Assembly: GCA_024138025.1 (NCBI GenBank)
Contig: JAMXBD010000405.1
Coordinates: 434,001 to 498,000, forward strand
DNA length: 64,000 bases
From: Combretum micranthum
Lineage: Eukaryota > Streptophyta > Magnoliopsida > Myrtales > Combretaceae
Direction of reading: 5' to 3'
The notes beneath the pieces are model-generated. The model was not told the origin of the DNA. It saw nothing but the letters and a program-made list of their open reading frames with translations, and searched no databases. The translations under genes and the position numbers were made by a program. Positions 1 to 12,492 of the stretch are shown in pieces (positions within the stretch are counted from its first letter, which is position 1; every line of letters begins with the position of its first letter).

Positions 1-894
1 TTTGCGTTTTGTATCAAAATTCTAGAGAAGCCTACAAAATGCTCTTGGTACTGAGTTGCAATTCAATCTGGCTTATTACCCTCAAATAGATGGTCAGTCT
101 AAACATACAATCTAAACTCTAGAAGATATGTTGAGAGCATACACACTAGACTTCAAGGATAGTTAGGATCGACATTTGCCTTTGATTAAATTTGTTTGTA
201 ATAATAGTTATCACTCCTCAATTAAGATGTCACCTTATGAAGCATTGTACGGACGAAAATGTAGGTCTCCACTATATTGGGATGAAGGAGAAAAGGCATT
301 GATCACACTTGACTTAGTGCAAGAAACATTGGAAAAAGGTGAAAATTCTAGGACAGAGAATGAAGGAATCACAGGATTGGCAGAAAAGTTGGGCTAATAT
401 AAAAAGACATGAAGTGGAATTTCTACCAAGAGAGCATGTATACCTAAAAGTAACACCAATAAAAGGTCATAGAAAATTTGGAGCTAAAGGAAAATTAAGC
501 CAATGATATGCCGGAACTTATGAGATTTTGGAAAGGGTTGGTGAAGTGGCTTATACAATCGCTTTACCACTTCAGTTGTCAGGAATTCATAAAGTGTTCC
601 ACGTGTCAATGTTTAGAAAACATATTCTAGATCCAAATTGAGTTCTCGAAGTAGACCCTATTAAGCTTCAATCTAATTACATATTGGGTATATCCAGTTA
701 AATCCTTGATACCAAGAAGAAGGAACTTCGAAATAGGATCATTGATTATGTGAAGGTACAGTGGAATCAGCATTCTAATAGAGAAGCCACCTAGGAGCTC
801 AAAACTAAAATGAAAGAGAAATTCCAGTATCTGTTCATAAACTTAGGTATGCTCAAAAACTTTTGAGGAAAAAACTTCCTAAAGGAGTGGAGAA
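1..894 (+). pseudogene. Ty3/gypsy integrase C-terminal fragment (decayed)
   Basis: This is the last part of a gypsy polyprotein entering from outside the window. Translation gives the end of the integrase core, including YYPQIDGQSKH where the family has a Glu after DGQS, so the third catalytic acid appears changed to Lys. It is followed at 176-397 by NNSYHSSIKMSPYEALYGRK, the hallmark of plant gypsy integrases. After a frameshift come the C-terminal blocks 'YEILERVGEVAYTIALPLQL' and 'SGIHKVFHVSMF' (about 520-620) and 'VKVQWNQHSNREAT' (about 750-795). Stops and frameshifts lie throughout. A purine-rich tract directly before position 895 fits a polypurine tract. The element cannot be active. 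Confidence 0.85.
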
Positions 895-2005
895 TGTCAA
901 ACCCTATAATTTTATAAAATATCGATACGCCAAATCTAATTTTAATTAGCTCATAAATATCAAAACACTAATAAGTTAAACCCTTAATGAGTAAATTATA
1001 GTTTACGATAATAAATATTAAAGTTGAAAAATAAAAATCTCTAACTAAAAATTTTAAGTATACCATAATGTTCAGAATATTTCATATAGTAGGTACATAA
1101 GTTTTCATCTAAAAATATTAACGAATAATTACTTATCATACATGCCATCGAGTCTAAAAAAAAAAAATCTCTGACAGATATGCTTGATGCTCAAGTAAAA
1201 TCCTTTGGAAGTAATTTATTAGTTTTCTTGAAGTCAATTTCTTCATGTCCACGGATTTCATGCTGATCAAGGTTCTTCTTCTATATATACATGTTTACAC
1301 AATTGCATTGTGTCTCAAGGAGTCCCATTTCCATTCCATATTGATTATTTATTTATTTTTCCCGTCATCAGATAGTTTATATACCAAAAACTTCTAAAAT
1401 CCATAACTTTTAGATACATCAACTATTTTCAATTATGAAAATCACATTAAGTACTCTTTAAAACAAAACTAGACTTGGTAAGGTTTTATCCACCTTAAAA
1501 AGTCTCATTAATAGGAATATCCAATATAAAAGTTTACTATTGTAGTTATTATAAAGCTATATCTAATTACATTAACAATAAAAAATATTTATTATAAAGC
1601 TATATCTAATTACATTAACTATAGAAAATATTTATTTTGTGTTTTGGGTGAAAACTTTGATTTTTCAAATCTTTATTTTGATTAAATGAAATGAGGGTGA
1701 GTGGGATATTCAATGATTTACTAAGTTGTTTGTTAATTTTAATCTATTGTATAAGATATTATCAATATTTTCTTGATTTTTGAAATAAAAGAACTCTTTA
1801 ATACATGTATGTATATATATAAAATTAATACGCCCTTATGTTCGACTCATTGGACATGGAATTGCAAAAAAGGTCGTTATTGCTACAGGTTAATTTCAAT
1901 ATAGGTAAACAAAATCTAATTTTTTTGGTATGGCATGGGCTTTACAGTGTATCAAAAAGGTATAATTATATATGTCCATATATGAATAAATCATAATAAT
2001 TTTAT

Positions 2006-2037
<32 letters not shown>

Positions 2038-3736
2038 GATGTAATTTGTTAAATACATTCACATATTATATGGAAAGATTTATTGTTTATAACTATATGT
2101 TATATGATATGATAATTAAATGGTTTTCTATAAATTGATAGAGGTCTTACACGGTAAAATATTCACTTTTATATGGTCCATTACCCTATATTTAATTGAT
2201 TGAGTATTCAAGGCATACGTAAAACTCAATAAACATAACATCGAGTCATTGTGCACATATTTAATTTCAATACACACACACCATTATGTGACCATATCAA
2301 CATATGAGTTTTGGAGATTTCATTTAATGAGAATAAATTTTATAATCTAATTAAACAATAAATTATCTATTTAAACTTCAATGATTGTAGTATATTAACT
2401 ATCACATATATATTAATTTAAATTGAATGCTAATAAGAATCTCATTGATGATGAAAGAATTTAAAACCTTTTTTTGAATTCCATGGAAAATTTATAATAA
2501 GAACTTGAGATTATTAATTTTACATTAAACTTGCTTGATTGTTGAGTTGTAGGAATGTTGATTACTTTATTCAAAATGTACATTTTTACATTTTATGTGA
2601 ATTGTCTTATTTATATTTTGGTAGGTCACCCTCATACTTATTAATAAATATTAGGATATAATAAAACCTGACATGCATTGCATGGTGTCTTGTATCATTT
2701 AATGCTATCATTATCATACAATGGATAGGGAGAAAATTTAAGCTAGCTTAGGACTATATTTAAGGTATCCGCGAGTATTAAAAAAATTATTTTTGAATAC
2801 AAGTTTCATTGAAATCTTCTTGTAAGCATTTTTAAGTATTCCTATTTTGGTAATACGAACCAAATGATTTGAGGAAGTCGCATATTATCAAATCCTTGAA
2901 CTATCCATTGTTGTGGGTCCTATCGTGAGTTTCATGGACTTAGAGCTGCATTTAAGGTACCATAAGTTAGTTCAGGACTGCATTTAAGGTATCATGAGCC
3001 TACTAAGGACTCCATTTAAGATATCTATAAGTATTAAGAGAATTATTTGGGCATTCTGCATTTAAGATATCTTTACCAAGGTTGCATTTAAGGTACCCTA
3101 GAACTTGCGAAATAAGAGGAATTGATTAGACGACCTGGACACTAGTAAAACTATAAATTCCCTAACCCTAGGTGGTGGGGGGAGGGGCGCGTTTATACCC
3201 TAGACTTCACATTGGTTACCAGAAGATCATGTGCAATGTTTGTATTGTATACGCTTGTTTATGCATAGAGTATGACTAATAACTTATTTGTCATTGCTTA
3301 TTGTGTAGTAATGAGAATATTGCACTAGCTGTGGCTTTTGTCATTCCCTTATAGTGTAATTAGTGTTGCGGGTACTTTTAAGTATACCTACAACTCTGAT
3401 ATATTAACAACATAAAAAATAATAACTGCTTTTGGGATTCCAGGGACACTACAAGAGATGATCTAGATAGAGTTATTTCCCTTGATGATTGATATTTTGG
3501 ATTTAGACTAGTTAGACGTATGTTTAGTTACTCTATGAATATTAGTAGATAGTTTCTTGATATAGACTTGAGATACTCATGTATTAGAACTCCTTTATTT
3601 ACTCTGTAATAGTATGTAAATATAAGTTTGGATATGAAGTATGTAAGTATGATTAGATGCTTCGTGGATACTTAAATAAATTAATTAGGTATTCATGGCG
3701 GCTTGTCATGATAAGGACCCACTGCGGGGTGTGACA
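895..3736 (+). repeat. 3' LTR of the gypsy element at the left edge
   Basis: The stretch begins TGTCAAACCC right after the integrase end and a purine tract, and ends GGGTGTGACA. The ends are inverted (TGTCA/TGACA) as expected for an LTR. At about 2.84 kb it is long but within the range for plant gypsy LTRs. It contains a run of TATATA (about 2010-2036) and a cluster of six GCATTTAAGGTAYC-like motifs between 2755 and 3097. No second LTR is available for comparison, so the right boundary is inferred from the terminal inverted bases only. Confidence 0.6.
2755..3097 (+). repeat. Six degenerate GCATTTAAGGTAYC copies inside the LTR
   Basis: Copies of a 14-base motif start at about 2755, 2948, 2980, 3012, 3058 and 3084, with variants GGTACC, GGTATC and GATATC at the 3' end. 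Spacing is irregular (26 to 193 bases), so this is a dispersed local repeat, not a simple tandem array. Confidence 0.6.
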
Positions 3737-5595
3737 TCACACGCGGATCATTAAGCCAAACTGATTTGTTGAACTGGTCCCATTCTCAAAACACTATGCT
3801 ACTGCCAAGTTCACTTATGTTAGCTCCTGCAAGTCGAGATCTTTGTTGTTATCATCCATTGTCTGAAGATTAGTACAAAAGGAGGAAGAAGATCAATACT
3901 CACATGCGCAAGGTGTGAAAGTTGATCCAATTTTGCAACCCGTAGTTGCAAATGGCCCGATCAGATGTTTGCTCTTCTTCTTCTTCTTCTTCTTCTTCTA
4001 CTACTACTACTCCTCTCTCCATTTATTTTTTTTTTAATGCAAGTGACACATGTTTGACATCTATTGGGTATTGCGTCCACTTAGGCAAACGATGTTAACA
4101 AAATTAAGTAGAGTAGTATTTGTAGGCACCAAAAGTTCAATTAGGTACTAAATAGAACTTTTTAAAGTTCAAGTACATAATTGAATTTTTTGCTAAATTT
4201 CAAGTACCAAATTCAACGTTTTCCCTTCTTTTTTTTTTTTTTTGGGTCCAGTTGCTAAGTGTCAAATTGAATCCTCCTTTAGAGTTGATCTCTGATTTTC
4301 AGCCAATATATATATATATGTATATATGTGTGTGTGTGTGTGTGTATGTGTGTGTATTTCCATATGTTAATTTACCAATATCCAATATCTACTCCCAAGT
4401 TATTCTCTATACAAGATAGATATTTATAACTTATTATATGTTTGCTTAATATTGTCATACTTTAAAAGTATAGTCTTATTTACAAATGTCTCTTTTATAA
4501 ACCACAAGTCCACTTTAGCATCTTACGACATAATAAAAACATTTTCATATAGCAAACCAACCCATAAATTTATTTATTACTATTTTACTTATTTAAAATT
4601 GGCTATTGCATTAACTTTTTAGCAGGATAATATGGTCTAACTACTGCGGCCATAGCCCCATGGTGAACTCAATATAGACAATGCTCATTTGAGCCGTAAT
4701 CAAGTGGGGCGAACTTGGGATAATCTTACAATATGGAGTGATGTAATGAGCAAATTAGGTACAAATTTCACCACAAGTAATAAGTAAGTTATTCATCCAT
4801 TAGTTGTTGTGATACCAATTAAGGTAGTAGATCAGACCAGTAATATGGGATACTATTATGAATAATTTAATGGAGCATTAGTGCTACACATAATACCTAT
4901 AACACCCATGAGATGAGATGATTTATGTTGGTTACATGATACCATATATTATAGTCGTCAATCCCAAAAATGGACTATGTAATGTACTTTATCGGCTAGA
5001 TTATCATTGGGCATTTTACCAGAGGTTTTTATTGTATCAATCTACCCTTATACGATTCGCGGAGGATGAGCACAGGTTGATATATATAACTAACATAATC
5101 TATATGTTATATAAATCGTATAACGTAAATAACAAATGCCTAAGTATGAAATCCTATAAGAATTTATTTCATTAAAAGATTTCAACTTATTATTATTTTT
5201 ATTGTATATATATTATTGGAAAGTAAAAGAATATTCAAAATAGGAAGTCCCAGTAGACATATACCCCGGGACACCTCAACCTTGCCCTAGACAAAAAGGC
5301 AAGACCAAACAAACCAAGACCACAAATCTATTCAGAGAAACAAACACAATCCAGAACGATAAAGTACGATAATCTCTAATCCTATGGACCATGACTTAGA
5401 AAAGGAATATTAGGACAGTATCCATCTGATCCGATCCCAAAGTCTTTCCTTGAATTCTAATTCTTCGCCTCACTTTCCTAAACAATTCCGATCAATGGAC
5501 TCTTCATCGTCCTCCCCAAGAACCTTAAAAACCTCAAAATTTCGTCCCTCAAACCCTAATTTTCCAAATTATTATTATCATCAGCATTCTTGATA
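3737..5595. other. Spacer with simple repeats, no gene recognised
   Basis: 3737-3960 is less AT-rich than its surroundings but has no long open frame. 3968-4012 is a (CTT)n/(CTA)n tract and about 4310-4360 is a (TA)n(TG)n tract. 4918-5175 is open for 85 codons but has no recognisable protein features. 5270-5595 probably contains the promoter and 5' leader of the Nudix-like gene that follows. Confidence 0.5.
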
Positions 5596-6522
5596 ATGTC
5601 ACACCAAGCTAATCCCCCTAAAAGCCCTATTCCCAAGACCCATGTCCATGAACCCCATAACCATCACCAATTTCATCAATTTCTCTCCCATAGACCCAAA
5701 ACCCTTCCTGATTTCCTCTTCGCTGCACTGTCTCTCCTCTTCCTCTTCTCATCTTCTCCACCTTCCAAATCCTTAAAGATCCCATCTTTCTCGTGCCCAT
5801 TTAGTCGAAACCCCAAAAGACTCATCAGAATCTCCACCATCATGCCAAATCCTAACCCTAACTCTAACCCGAGAACGCGGCGTTTTACTACGCCGCAATC
5901 CCTATCCGATTGGCTTAAACCCAGGTTGCCTTCTGACTCCTTCGCCTCATGGGGTGTCAAACCCGGAACTAAGAACATCCATAACCTCTGGCTCGAGCTC
6001 TCCGAGGGCGAGACCGAGCTCGCTGATGCCGTGCCTCCGGTTCGTACCGTGAACGTCGTCACTGTTCGGGTTCTCGGTAACGATAACAGGGTGCTTGTGG
6101 AATCCCATCAGGAATTGTCTGATGGAAGTGTTAGGGATAGGCTTAGGCCGTTGAGTGAGAAAATGAAACCAAATGAGAGCCCCGAATCCTCAGTTATTCG
6201 TGCTATTAAGGAAGAGTTGGGGTCTATAATCAAAGGGTATAATTCAATTGGTGATTTGGGTGATAATGATGGGATCATTAGGATCGTGCCGGATTCGTAT
6301 AGGATGAAAGTTGAGGAGAGGAATTCGGCTTCGTACCCGGGTTTACCCGCTTGTTATGTGCTGCATTCTTATGACGCTTGGGTAGAGGGATTGCCCGAAG
6401 ATGATTTTTGCACCGAAGAGGATGAGGAGTATAGCAATTGTGATGATGAGTCTGCAGTTAAAGATAAGGCGATTTCCGTGAAGAAGCATTATTGGAAATG
6501 GGTTAGTTCTGACTCTGTTTGA
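5596..6522 (+). CDS. Plant Nudix-like protein with degenerate Nudix box, 308 aa
   Basis: Intronless ORF of 308 codons. The first ATG is at 5596; the frame is also open upstream to a TTG at 5590. Residues 1 to about 80 are rich in Pro, Ser and Lys and contain a hydrophobic stretch, LPDFLFAALSLLFLFSSS, which could be an organelle-targeting or membrane segment. A second in-frame ATG at 5842 (Met83, MPNPNPNSNP) would give a form lacking it. The remainder reads as a Nudix-type fold: WGVKPGTKNIHNLWLEL, then the box-like SPESSVIRAIKEELGS. The canonical box is REUXEEXGU; here the Glu after Arg is Ala, while the EE pair and Gly are kept. The C-terminus is acidic (EEDEEYSNCDDES) and ends KKHYWKWVSSDSV. 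Codon usage is richer in G and C than the flanks, as expected for a real gene. I place it in the plant Nudix-like family of unknown substrate; catalysis is doubtful because of the altered box. A possible AATAAA lies at 6746. Confidence 0.75.
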   Translation: MSHQANPPKSPIPKTHVHEPHNHHQFHQFLSHRPKTLPDFLFAALSLLFLFSSSPPSKSLKIPSFSCPFSRNPKRLIRISTIMPNPNPNSNPRTRRFTTPQSLSDWLKPRLPSDSFASWGVKPGTKNIHNLWLELSEGETELADAVPPVRTVNVVTVRVLGNDNRVLVESHQELSDGSVRDRLRPLSEKMKPNESPESSVIRAIKEELGSIIKGYNSIGDLGDNDGIIRIVPDSYRMKVEERNSASYPGLPACYVLHSYDAWVEGLPEDDFCTEEDEEYSNCDDESAVKDKAISVKKHYWKWVSSDSV

Positions 6523-6745
6523 TCAAAAGATTTGCGAGAAGGGTTCGAGTCTTGAACAATTTTGTTTGCTTAGCTATGTTTTGTGCATAGAATTATGGAT
6601 GGAACAGTAGCAATATGGTGACTATGTTTTTTTGGTGTTGATATGAGTTTTATGCTGAATTTCTGATTATTGATGCACATTGTATGGTATAATTACATTG
6701 TTTTGATGATATTTAGCTTCATTTGTAGAAACCTGGACTTGTTGT

Positions 6746-6751
6746 AATAAA
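6746..6751 (+). terminator. Possible polyadenylation signal of the Nudix-like gene
   Basis: AATAAA lies about 220 bases after the stop codon, within T-rich, 3'-UTR-like sequence. Plant signals are loose, so this is only a candidate. Confidence 0.3.
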
Positions 6752-9700
6752 TTTTGATGCTATAAAGGTCACTTTTTTGCTTCAAAGAAACCTTTGTCTG
6801 TCTCACAATTCCGGGCATATTCGATTGTTGATGTCCTGTTTGGCTCTGCAGTTGCTATCCATTTCACACAGTTTTTAGTTTCAAACCATGCTCATGCTTG
6901 AATAGGATATTCATGCATTCAAACAAATAAAAAATGAATTACATTAGATCAGAATCAGAGAGATTTTAACGATCGAAATCATGATGTTTCGTACTTATCT
7001 TGATGACGGTGATTCTATCCCTGCCTTCGTGTTGCTATACATTGACATTAGAAAGATGGATGTCAGAGCTCATAATCACATATGGAACTTGAAACAATGA
7101 GGTTTACTTAACCGGGTCATTGCAGTTGCATTAATTGTGCCAGGAAGTGTCTTCTTGTGAGTCATATATGTACTGTAATTCAGATGAAATGAGTCAGTTC
7201 CTTTGAAGCGTAGGGAAGTTGATAGTTGAGCTGGATTTTGTATAAACATTGTTATGGTTGAGAGATTCAGCTGCTGAATACCTTGCTTGTGCCACTGAGG
7301 AGCCCTATTTCTTTCTTATTCAAAAGCCTTGAAATTCAATATATCAACCGGAAAATATGAAAACAAGGCAAAGAAACTTACCTTTTCCCTCCATCAATGT
7401 CTGAATTAGGGTGGAGAAAGAAAGCGAGCAAATGGAACCAAATCACAGATTAAATTGAACCATACTGAAAAATGTGGTTTGCCTCTATTTATGTTTTAAC
7501 TTTTAAAAATTTCAAATGTCTATGACTTTTATGGGCATGAGTTAATTGAACATGTATTATCCAAAATTTATATTATATGCCACTTTAATAAATATAATTA
7601 GTTTTATGATACCGTTAAAATCTCTTAATTGCACTTATATCAACTTTATCAAATTCTTAGTGCCAATGCATGTTATTACAATGTTAAAAATTGCCTTTTT
7701 ATTCCTTTATATTGTATTTTCGTTACCTTTCATCGCCATTGCTTTTGGATGGGAGTTGCATCGACCTTTCTCCCCTTTTCTCCTATGAAATGTTTTAGTT
7801 TAGTCCGCTGAGTTGAGGTTGAACACGTTACATTTTAGTTGAAGTTTCTGAGATGTTACTTTTGCTGCCAACTTGGCTATATCAATTAAGTATCTAACTG
7901 GGTTTCCACTTCTACATTAGGGGAATGGGACATAGTACTGGTATTTGGTTTTCTTTATTCCGGTCATTTTGGTATATTATTTTTTATTTTCTAGCAGACT
8001 ATTCGTTAAGAAGTAGATACAAATGAAAATAGATATTTTTACTTATAAATAGATCAAATAATCGGATACAAATTAAATACGGATAAGATAATGATAAGAT
8101 ATAGATGCAAATTAGATACAGATGAAAATTAGATAATCCAAATAGAAGTGTTAGATGCGGATGACATGTAATTCCTTGTTCTTAGTAAATTTTGGAATAT
8201 CTTTTCATTTTAATGGTTATTATAATCTATGGCATGGATACTGATCTTTCAATGAGATGGATTAGCTTCTGTTTTCCTTTCAAAATGATACGATGGAATA
8301 GTTGGAAAATATTACTTAAGAGGATTCCTGTTGGGGTTAATTTAGCACTGTCCTTATGCTATGAATCCATGTTCAGTTCCTCAACAATGGGTAGACGTCT
8401 TTGAATATTTTGGGGTTCGATGTTAAAATTCTAAAAGTGGGGTCATTCAATTTTACATTTCTTTTTGACTTTTTAAGTGCATGATGTATAAAATATGCAA
8501 GATTCATAAAGCTTTGAAAAAAATGAAGGATTTCCGTGTGAAGAAATTTTTTATTAAAACGCCGGGTTTTTTAATATATTCCTTAAATATTTGTGTGAAC
8601 GTCCCACTTTATGGTAGAGATCCTAGGATGCTCAAACTTCAGTCAAGTGTGCATGTGTTCATGTATCAGGAGGACCACTGGACCAGAGCCTTGTCCTCTT
8701 CTTTTGTTCGCTAACGCGTTCTCTGTGTGGGCTTGGCCCTATCAATTATTTCTTGTCACCCACATCTTATGAGGATTTTCCTTTCTCCTCCGTTTTTTTC
8801 GATAGAAATCTCAGGAGAATTTTGCTTACTCATTCTTTCCACTTACTGTCTCAGTTATGTCCCCTTCTCTAGCTCTGCCCGTCCATTATTATTTTATAAT
8901 CAACTGCTGTGGCGTCTACCATTGCAATGTTCTTTTGAAAAAATTTAACAAAATGCAATAATATCCTAAGCTTTGATTTCATTTCATTTCACTGAGGTTT
9001 ATTTTCTGAATTTTTAAATATTACAAATAGTTTTTAAATTTTAATAAATTATCAAATAACCCTTTAAACTTTGATCTTGACTTTGACTTCAATGCTTTTT
9101 CTTTAATCTCCCCAATAACTGGAAAAAAAAAAAAAAGATTGGTATCGCTCATTTATTAAAATTTACTAGAGTTATCAGCAAAATTTAAAAGTTCATTGAT
9201 ATTAGAAGGTCTATAATACTGATAAGAGAAGCTACATGCGTCAGTCATTGCACACTAAACCGGGATCAAACTGAAATGGAAGATGAAATTTCAGGATGTC
9301 CCAAATAAAGGATGAGCTTACATTAAAGAATGTCAATATGCAGAGTGGTGCAAAAACTCAACTAATGACCTTCCATCTAGCTTTTTTCTGAGTCACAAAC
9401 TTACAAGATTCCCTACTCCTCTACCCGATGCCCTTATTTGGTAAACAGGGGAAGAAATCTGTTATGCATGAAATTGAAACGAACAGGAAGTGACACCATC
9501 CAACTAGAAACGGATGGATTTCAGCAAGGGCATGAAAAGATATTTAGGTATTTGCATGTGATTCGTATGGTTGCTACAGACATTATCGAAAAGATAGAAA
9601 ATTATATAATTACTGATCCATACAAAAATAACTTAAACCAAACTACACAAATATAATTATCAAATTACCGACGTTAAATTACATTTAGTAATTTATAAAT

Positions 9701-10389
9701 ATTACAAAAAAACAAATATGAATCACACCTAATAGATGTGATTCGTGTATAAATATTAGTGAATCATCCTTTTAAGATTTGATTCAGTACTATATGATTT
9801 TTACTTAATCACATCTTCTTAATATAATTATTTTGTTAAATCATGAATCGCATTTGCAATTCAGTATTGGTAATTTGGTAAATAAAATTATCTAACCTGT
9901 ATTTAGGTAAATTCTCTTCTTTTTTGAGAGTTTATAGATATATGTTTTCACTCGAAGATAGTTTGTTGGAGATAATAAATATCTATCTGAATTTATAAAT
10001 AATATAAAGGGCATGATTATAAATAATGATTTTCTTCCCTATAATTTTTAAAATTGTGCAAATAATCTGGAAACCATTGCTCAGAATCTAAGAGCCATCA
10101 TTACTAGAATATCAAAACTTTGCGGCTGCTTATTCGATAGATCAACATCACCGTGTTGCAACTAAGTCTTTTACTTTCTTCAACTTAATTTACTCTTCCC
10201 TCTGAAAAGTGGCTCTTAATCATTTAGACCACTCTTTTTAACTTTGTAACGCATCAAACTTTGTCTTCCACTTGCGCTATAAACTTTAAGGAAATACGAA
10301 AACCACTAATTTGGTAACACTTGCAACATTGATTGATTCTTCAAATCTACTTTGATGCAATAAAATCAAAAGATTACCCGATTTAGATT
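6752..10389. other. AT-rich spacer, no gene recognised
   Basis: Short open frames (for example 7546-7788, 8192-8404, 8727-8948) have no recognisable domains and biased AT-rich composition. Around 9655-9895 there is a loosely inverted pair (ATCAAATTACCGACG on the left against GGTAATTTGG on the right) that could be an old MITE, but no target duplication is evident. Confidence 0.45.
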
Positions 10390-10397
10390 ACCAAATG

Positions 10398-11051
10398 CAG
10401 GGGGAAGCGAAAAAAAAATGATAAAACTGAAAAACCGAATCAAAACTAAAAAGTCAATCCACAAGATATAGTTAATCAGTTTATAGGATTTGGTTTAGGA
10501 TAATAGCTTTTATTTTTTACTTTTTGTTTTTGGTTTCGATTTGTAACCATGAGAAACCAAGAGTTAATGGTTAATTGTTAAAAAAATAATAATTCAAACA
10601 TTTATATTTTAATTATTATATTGTTGTTGTGTTCTAATTTGAAAAAATGAGAAGACTATAAAGTTTTAATTTGTGTAATATTGTATTAGAGTTATATTCT
10701 TAATTTATTGTTGATTTTATAGTCCTTTAACTTATCAATTTTCAATTTTTGAATATAATTGTAATATTGAACTTGTTAATTTGCAATTTTTGAATATAAT
10801 TATAAAACAAAAGAGTTTAGCTCTTTATGAACAAACTAAAAATATGGTTACCCCTAATTTTTGGCTAACCATTATATTAAATAGTTAAAATTCAAAAACA
10901 AAAAATATTAACAAAAAAAAAGATTAACTGTTAAGGCGGTTAACCACTAATAATGAACCAGATTATGTTTGATATTTTAAAAAATCAATTAATTTAGTTC
11001 GGTTCAAAAAATGAGGTTATGGATTGATTAACCAAACCACACCCACCCCTA
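10398..11051. mobile_element. hAT-like non-autonomous DNA transposon, 654 bp
   Basis: The left end starts CAGGGGGAAG and the right end finishes CACCCACCCCTA, whose complement is TAGGGGTGGGTG, the terminal pattern of many plant hAT elements. The flanks are ACCAAATG (10390-10397) and ATCAAATG (11052-11059), an 8-bp duplication with one mismatch, which is the hAT length. The interior is AT-rich and non-coding, with GGTTCGGTTC-type motifs near the ends. The terminal repeats are short and diverged, so the assignment rests mainly on the duplication and the right end. Confidence 0.55.
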
Positions 11052-11059
11052 ATCAAATG

Positions 11060-11800
11060 TATCTTTAGAATCCTACAAGTATTCTCAAATTCTCACGTAA
11101 GAAAAGAATATTTCGCATATTCATTAGAAGATACCAAGGAAGATGAAGATTCAAAGAATAAACAAAAAATATTGAAGTAAAGTGTAATTTTCGTATATTC
11201 ATTTGAGATAACAAGTAACATGAAAACTTTAAAAGATCGAAGATTCCTTGCAAGAAAGCAGCTCCATACATCTCATTCTCCTTTAATACATCCTCTTTTA
11301 ACCCTTTGGAATCTCATCTCTTTGTCAATCTATCAGTCTTTTGCAAAGGCTATATGGCGCCTCATAATCTTTACATTATGGAAACTCAACTTTCAGATAA
11401 TGGAAACGTGGAAAAACCAGCACAAACCTTAACATCCTTAAAGAACACCACTCGTGCAAACATATAAAAATGAGTATATTACGGCAAGACCCCCTTTAAA
11501 TTGCTAAAAATACAAAAACACCCCAAGCTTTTTAAAACAGTGCACTATGTCCATGGAAAAGTATCAAGGATAGGATACAATTTTTCTTCATTGTAATTCT
11601 ATGTTAGTCTTCCTTTTAAAAGCTTGAGATTTGGAGATTTTCTTTAACTGTTTTGATGTTGTAGACTGTTTTAATATTGTAACAATCCCATCTAGTAATA
11701 CTCTGCACCGCACATATTTAACTTTAAAGTTTTAAACATAATTCAAACCATCATATCAAAAGACACCTTAATAATTAGAGTTCCATCATCATATATTCGA
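11060..11800. other. AT-rich spacer
   Basis: Two short open frames on opposite strands (11065-11271 and 11220-11432) show no recognisable protein. I see no other structure. Confidence 0.4.
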
Positions 11801-12216
11801 GGAATATTAAAGGTGTTTTTGTAAAAATCCTAACACTTCATGGCTAATCTACTCAAATAAGATTTTTAATTTTGAAGCTAGTACCTACTTATGGGATCAA
11901 TTCTTTTGCCATTTGAAAGAAACTCAAATGACAAAGTCACCTCAAAAAATAATTGCAATATAAATTGATACAAATATATTGACTTAATCCTACATTGGAC
12001 ATATTTTAGGAATATCACAGATATTTTTACAAAAATCCCTTTACAGCACGACCTACCTACTCAAACAAGAGTTTTAACTTCGAAGCTAGTGTCCGCCTAT
12101 GGAATCACTTCTTTTGCCAATTGAAAGTAAATCAAATGACAAATTGGCCTCAGAGACTAATAACAACTATAAATCAGTACAAATATATTTTACTTAATAC
12201 TGCATTGGAGGAGAAA
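11801..12216. repeat. Tandem duplication of a 208-bp unit
   Basis: Two adjacent copies, 11801-12008 and 12009-12216, each begin GGAATAT and share blocks such as TTTTGCCA, GAAGCTAGT, TCAAATGACAAA and ACAAATATATT in the same order. By eye they agree at roughly three quarters of positions, so the duplication is old. No coding potential was found. The array lies directly downstream (3' side) of the NHL gene on the minus strand. Confidence 0.7.
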
Positions 12217-12492
12217 TTTACAACATCAATCTGGGGTGCAAACAAGTTATCCAGGAAGTTTGAATTCGTAGTAGCCAAAAGAAAATAAGATTTAATAAAA
12301 GAAAGCTTCTTGTAATTGAAATCAATCTCTCATGATATTAATTTTTCAACTCAAAAGAGTCTTAAAAACATGTGTACAAACATACAATCATTATGCAAGT
12401 TGTGAAAACCCCAACCTTAACGAAGAAGGCAAATGGAGAAACACTTATTTGTATGTCAAGTTCGTAATTATCTACATGAAACGGGGTCATCT

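Noticed and set aside
3737..4020. Minus-strand segment with a short MDDNNKDLDLQELT frame
   Set aside because: Only 14 codons and a stop in the preceding frame; it could be a remnant exon but nothing supports it.
4918..5175. 85-codon open frame on the plus strand
   Set aside because: Composition follows the AT-rich surroundings and no domain, signal or splice context is recognisable.
5676..6062. 128-codon frame antisense to the Nudix-like gene
   Set aside because: It mirrors the coding sequence of the sense gene, whose protein features are clear.
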